A stretch of DNA of 26,796 bases from NCBI GenBank assembly GCA_910579115.1, contig CAJTSO010000007.1, forward strand, positions 28,928-55,723, given 5' to 3'. Below the pieces are notes generated by a model. The model made no database searches. It was not told the DNA's origin and saw nothing but the letters and a program-made list of their open reading frames with translations. Shown here piece after piece: positions 23,453-26,796 of this stretch (position 1 is its first letter; each line of letters begins with the position of its first letter). A program made the translations under genes and the position numbers. Source of the stretch: an uncultured Selenomonadaceae bacterium (GTDB lineage Bacteria; Bacillota; Negativicutes; Selenomonadales; Selenomonadaceae).

Positions 23453-24976
23453 ATGATTACCGTTTTGGATCGTTTGGAAAACACGGCTTTACAATATCCT
23501 CGTAACGTTATCTGCAAGGACGCGAAAAAAGAAATTACCTTTGCCGATTTTGTAAAAAACGCTCAGGCTATCGGCAGCTTTTTACGCAAGTACGACACTA
23601 TGCGCAGGCCTGTAGCCGTTTTCATGGACAATACGGCGGAATCCTGGGAGGCGATGATAGGCGTCGTTTACAGCGGCAATTTTTACGTCGTGATCGATGC
23701 GCTTATGCCGTTAGAACGCGTAAAAAATATATTTACGACCCTGAATCCTCTGGCCGTCATTGTAGACGAGAAGTGCGTAAATCAAGCGGTAAAGCTTGAT
23801 ATGAATATCGATATACACCGATATGACGAGATAGTCAAAACGGACGTAAATGACGCTATGCTGAAAGCGGCGCGGGGGAAAATAGTCGATACCGATCCGA
23901 TATACGCGCTGTTTACGTCCGGCTCTACCGGAACGCCTAAAGGGACGGTACTCAGTCATTCGAGCGTAATGAAGTATACCCAATGGTATACGGAAACCTT
24001 TAATATCACGGAGAAAACCATCTTTGGCAGTCAGACTCCGTTCTATTTCAGTATGTCCGTGTCCACGATGTTTTCCACTATCTATGCCGGAGCCAGGCTG
24101 GTAGTGATCCCAAAGCAGCTTTTTTCTTTTCCCGTTAAACTGATAGAGTTTATGAATGCCGAAAAGATAAATACTATATATTGGGTTCCCTCCGCCATGA
24201 ATATGATCGCAAATTTCAAAGCGCTGGATAATCATGAGCTTCCCTATCTAAAAACGGTTCTTTTTGCCGGCGAGCCTATGTCGGTAAAGCAATTGAATTA
24301 TTGGAGGCGGCATTTAGCTAAAGATACTGTGTACGCTAATCTGTTTGGTCCAACAGAAACGACTGACATAGCCATGTATTATATTGTAGACAGAGATTTG
24401 AATGAGGATGAATCTATTCCTATTGGGCGCGCGTGCAGAAACTGCGACGTATTCGTTCTGAAAGACGACGGCTCTTTGGCGGGCGAAAACGAAGAGGGAG
24501 AGCTGTGCGTAAGAGGCTCGTTCCTCGCTTCCGGCTATTATGATAATCCCGAGAAAACCAAAGAGGTTTTTGTGCAGAATCCGCTAAACCCTCATTATCC
24601 GGAAATTATATATAAGACCGGCGACCTGGTTAAATACAATTCCAAGGGAGAATTGCTTTATATTACCAGAAAGGATTTTCAAATCAAGCATCAGGGATAC
24701 CGGATAGAATTAGGGGAGATAGAAACGGCGGTAGGCGCAGTAAAAGGCGTTTATGAATGCGCTTGTATTTATGACAAAACAAAACAATTGATAGTCCTTT
24801 ATTGCGCGGGAGAAAATTTAACGCCCAAAGCGATCCTTTTAGGCATTAAAGAGAAATTACCGAAATATATGACGCCCAATAAGATTTTTGTACTAGATAG
24901 TATGCCCCATAACGCTAACGGAAAAATCGACAGAAAAGTCATACAAAGCAGTTATGAGGGAAAAAGCGCAAAATGA
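23453..24976 (+). CDS. Stand-alone adenylation enzyme, DltA-like, lacking the amine-binding Asp
   Basis: A 507-aa acyl-adenylate-forming enzyme. Core motifs: FTSGSTGTPKG (154-164), LFGPTETT (297-304), YKTGDL (387-392), the hinge and GYRIELGEIE (405-424) and the catalytic Lys491 in NGKIDRK. The layout matches DltA and amino-acid adenylation domains. However, the A4 motif reads PFYFSMSVS (196-204). Ser200 stands where DltA and amino-acid-activating domains carry the Asp that binds the alpha-amino group. The substrate is therefore more likely a hydroxy, keto or plain carboxylic acid. It presumably loads one of the two ACPs. GGGAGAG precedes the ATG. It overlaps the next gene by 4 nt. Confidence 0.88.
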   Translation: MITVLDRLENTALQYPRNVICKDAKKEITFADFVKNAQAIGSFLRKYDTMRRPVAVFMDNTAESWEAMIGVVYSGNFYVVIDALMPLERVKNIFTTLNPLAVIVDEKCVNQAVKLDMNIDIHRYDEIVKTDVNDAMLKAARGKIVDTDPIYALFTSGSTGTPKGTVLSHSSVMKYTQWYTETFNITEKTIFGSQTPFYFSMSVSTMFSTIYAGARLVVIPKQLFSFPVKLIEFMNAEKINTIYWVPSAMNMIANFKALDNHELPYLKTVLFAGEPMSVKQLNYWRRHLAKDTVYANLFGPTETTDIAMYYIVDRDLNEDESIPIGRACRNCDVFVLKDDGSLAGENEEGELCVRGSFLASGYYDNPEKTKEVFVQNPLNPHYPEIIYKTGDLVKYNSKGELLYITRKDFQIKHQGYRIELGEIETAVGAVKGVYECACIYDKTKQLIVLYCAGENLTPKAILLGIKEKLPKYMTPNKIFVLDSMPHNANGKIDRKVIQSSYEGKSAK

Positions 24977-25629
24977 AAATAGTTCCTTACGTATCCCCTC
25001 TGCTCGATCAAAATATGTATATCATCGAAGATGGCGGACATTGCCTGATAATCGATCCCTATTACGACGACGACGTTGTGAATTTACTGTGTGACAAAAT
25101 CGTAGATCTGATGCTGGTCACGCACGAGCATTACGACCATATAAGCGGAGTCAATCAATTCAAAAAACGGTTTGGGTGCAGGCTTCTGGCGAACGCTAAA
25201 TGCAACCGCAACCTGCAAAAGCCAACCAAAAATTTCTCAAAGTATTTCGAGGCGTATTACGAATTTCAGGCGGATTTAAAAAAGCCCGATTTTCCTTTTG
25301 AAAGCGACTATGTGTGCTGTGCCGATGAAGTATTCGAGGAAAGCGTCCGCTTTCAGTGGCAAGGTAATACATTGCATCTGAAAGAAATTCCCGGACATAG
25401 CGAAGGCGGCAATTTTATATTTTTGAATGCTTCAACATTGTTTTCAGGAGATATTCTTTTGGCTGAAAACGTTCGGGCTGGCAACTTCCCGGGCGGAGAT
25501 CATAAAGCGTTTGAAGAAATTACCATGCCTTACGTAAATAATTTGCCGCCAGATTTATCGGTATATCCCGGGCACGGGGATGGGTTTGCGTTAAACGAAT
25601 ATCACGGATACGACGGTAGAAAGGAATAA
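24973..25629 (+). CDS. Metallo-beta-lactamase-fold hydrolase
   Basis: A 218-aa MBL-fold protein of the glyoxalase II-like type. The metal ligands are complete: H51, H53, D55 and H56 (THEHYDH), H142 (GHSEGG), D160 (FSGD) and H201 (YPGHGDG). It overlaps the adenylation gene as ATGA, which implies tight coupling. Glyoxalase II-like enzymes cleave thioesters. In this setting a proofreading thioesterase for mis-loaded ACPs, or a hydrolase releasing the finished acyl group, are both reasonable. No signal peptide, so cytoplasmic. Confidence 0.88.
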   Translation: MKIVPYVSPLLDQNMYIIEDGGHCLIIDPYYDDDVVNLLCDKIVDLMLVTHEHYDHISGVNQFKKRFGCRLLANAKCNRNLQKPTKNFSKYFEAYYEFQADLKKPDFPFESDYVCCADEVFEESVRFQWQGNTLHLKEIPGHSEGGNFIFLNASTLFSGDILLAENVRAGNFPGGDHKAFEEITMPYVNNLPPDLSVYPGHGDGFALNEYHGYDGRKE

Positions 25630-25635
25630 CGATCT

Positions 25636-26502
25636 TTGAAAACAATCGCTACCCTAAGCGAATACGAAAAACTTTACGCCGACTATGTTATGTATAATAG
25701 ACTCAAAGGCGCCACAAATTTTTTTATTGATACAGGAGCTATCTTCAGATATATAGCCGAAGGAAAAGTAAAGTATGAAATCGATGGTGGCGTACTTTTT
25801 ATCTTTGTGGACGAGGGCGAGTTTTACCGGCTATATTTTTGCGGGCTTACAAACGATACGCGCCGAACGCCTACGGCGGATAAAGACGTTTGCTGCGACG
25901 TTTACGAACAAAAAAAGAACGATACGCATATGGAATTTGTTCATAATTTGTTACTAAGCAGCGGCTTTATTTGCCTGCAAGAGTACGAACAAGTAAGGTT
26001 TTGTTTGGGTCATTTGCATAAGCTGTCTTTCGGCTACTTGGAAAAATGTCGTAAAATGTTGTCGGACGCTAATATGACGATAGGAGCGGTAGCTATCGAC
26101 GAGAGAGAGACGGTTGAAAAAATGATAGCGGAGACGTTTGATCGATACGACCGGCTATCGATAGAGGACGGCGATTGGGAGGAACAGGTAAAAAACGGTA
26201 ACGTTGTCGGAATATACTGCAATGAAAAATTGATAGCTGCTTATTATTTTGCGCCTAAAGGTGGTCGTATAATGGTGTCGGGTAAATACCGCGGGAAGAA
26301 TTTAAGCATTCTTTTACGGATGTATTTCGCGTCGCAAAAAAGATGGGAGGACTCTGCCGCAAATCAGCACGGTTGGATGAGAGTTGGTAATTTTTCATCC
26401 CAAAAGTCTCTTGACCTACTCTTCAAAGAAGCTCGCGAACACCCAGTATATACCGGAAAAGTAAAGCTTCGGTATGTATTTCAGCCTGCACGGGAGCCGT
26501 AA
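25636..26502 (+). CDS. GNAT-like acyltransferase, last gene of the locus
   Basis: A 288-aa protein starting at TTG (AAGGA 10 nt upstream). The C-terminal half looks like a GNAT domain: IGAVAIDERETVEKMIAETF, then GNVVGIYCNEKLIAAYYF, and YRGKNLSILLRMYFA near 217-231 at the acyl-CoA loop position. The N-terminal half may be a second, degenerate domain. No close family recognised. The coding frame ends directly before a transposase remnant, so the C-terminus may have been altered by that insertion. Transfer of the ACP-bound chain to the sugar amine is a plausible but untested role. Confidence 0.6.
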   Translation: MKTIATLSEYEKLYADYVMYNRLKGATNFFIDTGAIFRYIAEGKVKYEIDGGVLFIFVDEGEFYRLYFCGLTNDTRRTPTADKDVCCDVYEQKKNDTHMEFVHNLLLSSGFICLQEYEQVRFCLGHLHKLSFGYLEKCRKMLSDANMTIGAVAIDERETVEKMIAETFDRYDRLSIEDGDWEEQVKNGNVVGIYCNEKLIAAYYFAPKGGRIMVSGKYRGKNLSILLRMYFASQKRWEDSAANQHGWMRVGNFSSQKSLDLLFKEAREHPVYTGKVKLRYVFQPAREP

Positions 26503-26503
26503 A

Positions 26504-26667
26504 ATGGACAACCTGGAAGACCTCGTCCTGCAAGATCATATCTTGCGGGATATGGCTCGTGCTATCGCATCGACTTCAGCTTCATATACGAGGAAGTAGA
26601 TGGACTCTACTCCCCATTAGAAATGGGACGGCTCATTGGCCCCTTCGCTTTTCTGCGCGGGGAATAG
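26504..26667 (+). pseudogene. Frameshifted transposase remnant, IS1182-like N-terminus
   Basis: From ATG 26504 the frame reads MDNLEDLVLQDHILRDMARAI and stops in CASTSASYTRK-type sequence. A shifted frame continues with IDFSFIYEEVDGLYSPLEMGR and stops at 26665. The joined pattern LEDLVPxDHxLRxIxxAIDFSFIYxxVxxLYSPxxGRPSIDP is that of IS1182-type (DUF772) transposase N-termini. Only about 55 residues remain, so the element is dead. It marks past insertion-sequence activity at the end of the polysaccharide locus. Confidence 0.75.
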
Positions 26668-26671
26668 GAAA

Positions 26672-26708
26672 AGCCACTGCTTTCTACGGATGAAGCAGTG
26701 GCTTTTTT
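26672..26708 (+). terminator. Rho-independent terminator closing the locus
   Basis: AAGCCACTGCTT pairs perfectly with AAGCAGTGGCTT across a 10-nt loop, followed by a T-run. Beyond it, 26719-26745 holds a small ACAGGA/TCCTGT hairpin with an inner TGC/GCA stem, and the remaining bases show no gene. Confidence 0.88.
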
Positions 26709-26796
26709 CTACAGTCTGACAGGAGCCTGCAAAGCAGATTCCTGTTGTATGATATAAAATTTTTTCTACCTCACTTTTGTTAAAGCATCGCCTGTT

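Noticed and set aside
18209..25629. Housekeeping fatty-acid synthesis cluster (fabH, fabG, acpP)
   Set aside because: There is no fabD, fabF, fabZ or fabI/K. The parts are duplicated and divergent, and they sit behind sugar and export genes.

Overview
The window looks like a bacterial chromosome segment, most likely from a Firmicute of the Negativicutes type (a Gram-negative-walled Firmicute). This rests on gene content and layout, not on a marker search. A DciA/DUF721 gene with a zinc ribbon sits directly before gyrB, a canonical oriC-proximal order. Two near-consensus parS sites (1097-1112, 6355-6370) and a cluster of DnaA-box-like 9-mers (10302-10416) also point to origin proximity. Palindromic repeats are scattered between genes.

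Region 1 (1 to about 11.9 kb) is GC-rich core genome, all on the plus strand: dciA-like gene, gyrB, pfkA (flanked by an inverted pair of composite palindromic repeats), a DUF362/ferredoxin protein, a decayed chemotaxis-receptor fragment, a YgjP-type zinc metallopeptidase, a CinA C-terminal (PncC-like) amidase, an ABC-F ATPase, a TrmO-like tRNA methyltransferase and a MATE transporter ending in a strong terminator.

Region 2 (about 11.9 to 12.75 kb) is a junction. It holds a partial copy of the palindromic repeat, a 70-nt hairpin with perfect 18-bp arms, a structured leader-like stretch and an unrecognised 124-aa ORF. Base composition drops visibly to AT-richer DNA here.

Region 3 (12.75 to 26.5 kb) is one long plus-strand gene train that reads as an accessory surface-polysaccharide locus. 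It contains a family 2 glycosyltransferase, Wzm and Wzt exporter subunits, a VioA-like sugar aminotransferase and a NeuD/PglD-like acyltransferase. These are followed by a dedicated acyl-assembly line: an AAC(3)-type N-acyltransferase, two KAS III enzymes, two short-chain reductases, two stand-alone acyl carrier proteins, a GNAT-like protein, a DltA-like adenylation enzyme whose amine-binding Asp is replaced by Ser, a metallo-beta-lactamase-fold hydrolase and a second GNAT-like protein. A frameshifted transposase remnant and a terminator close the train.

The working model is inference. VioA makes a 4-amino-4,6-dideoxyhexose nucleotide. The ligase/KAS/reductase/ACP set builds a short acyl chain that probably keeps a beta-hydroxyl, since no dehydratase or enoyl reductase is present. 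One or more of the four acyltransferase candidates puts the chain on the sugar amine before export by Wzm/Wzt. The logic resembles the viosamine island of Pseudomonas syringae flagellin glycans and anthrose in Bacillus anthracis. The particular combination here, especially the modified adenylation enzyme and the duplicated parts, is not one I recognise as a described system.
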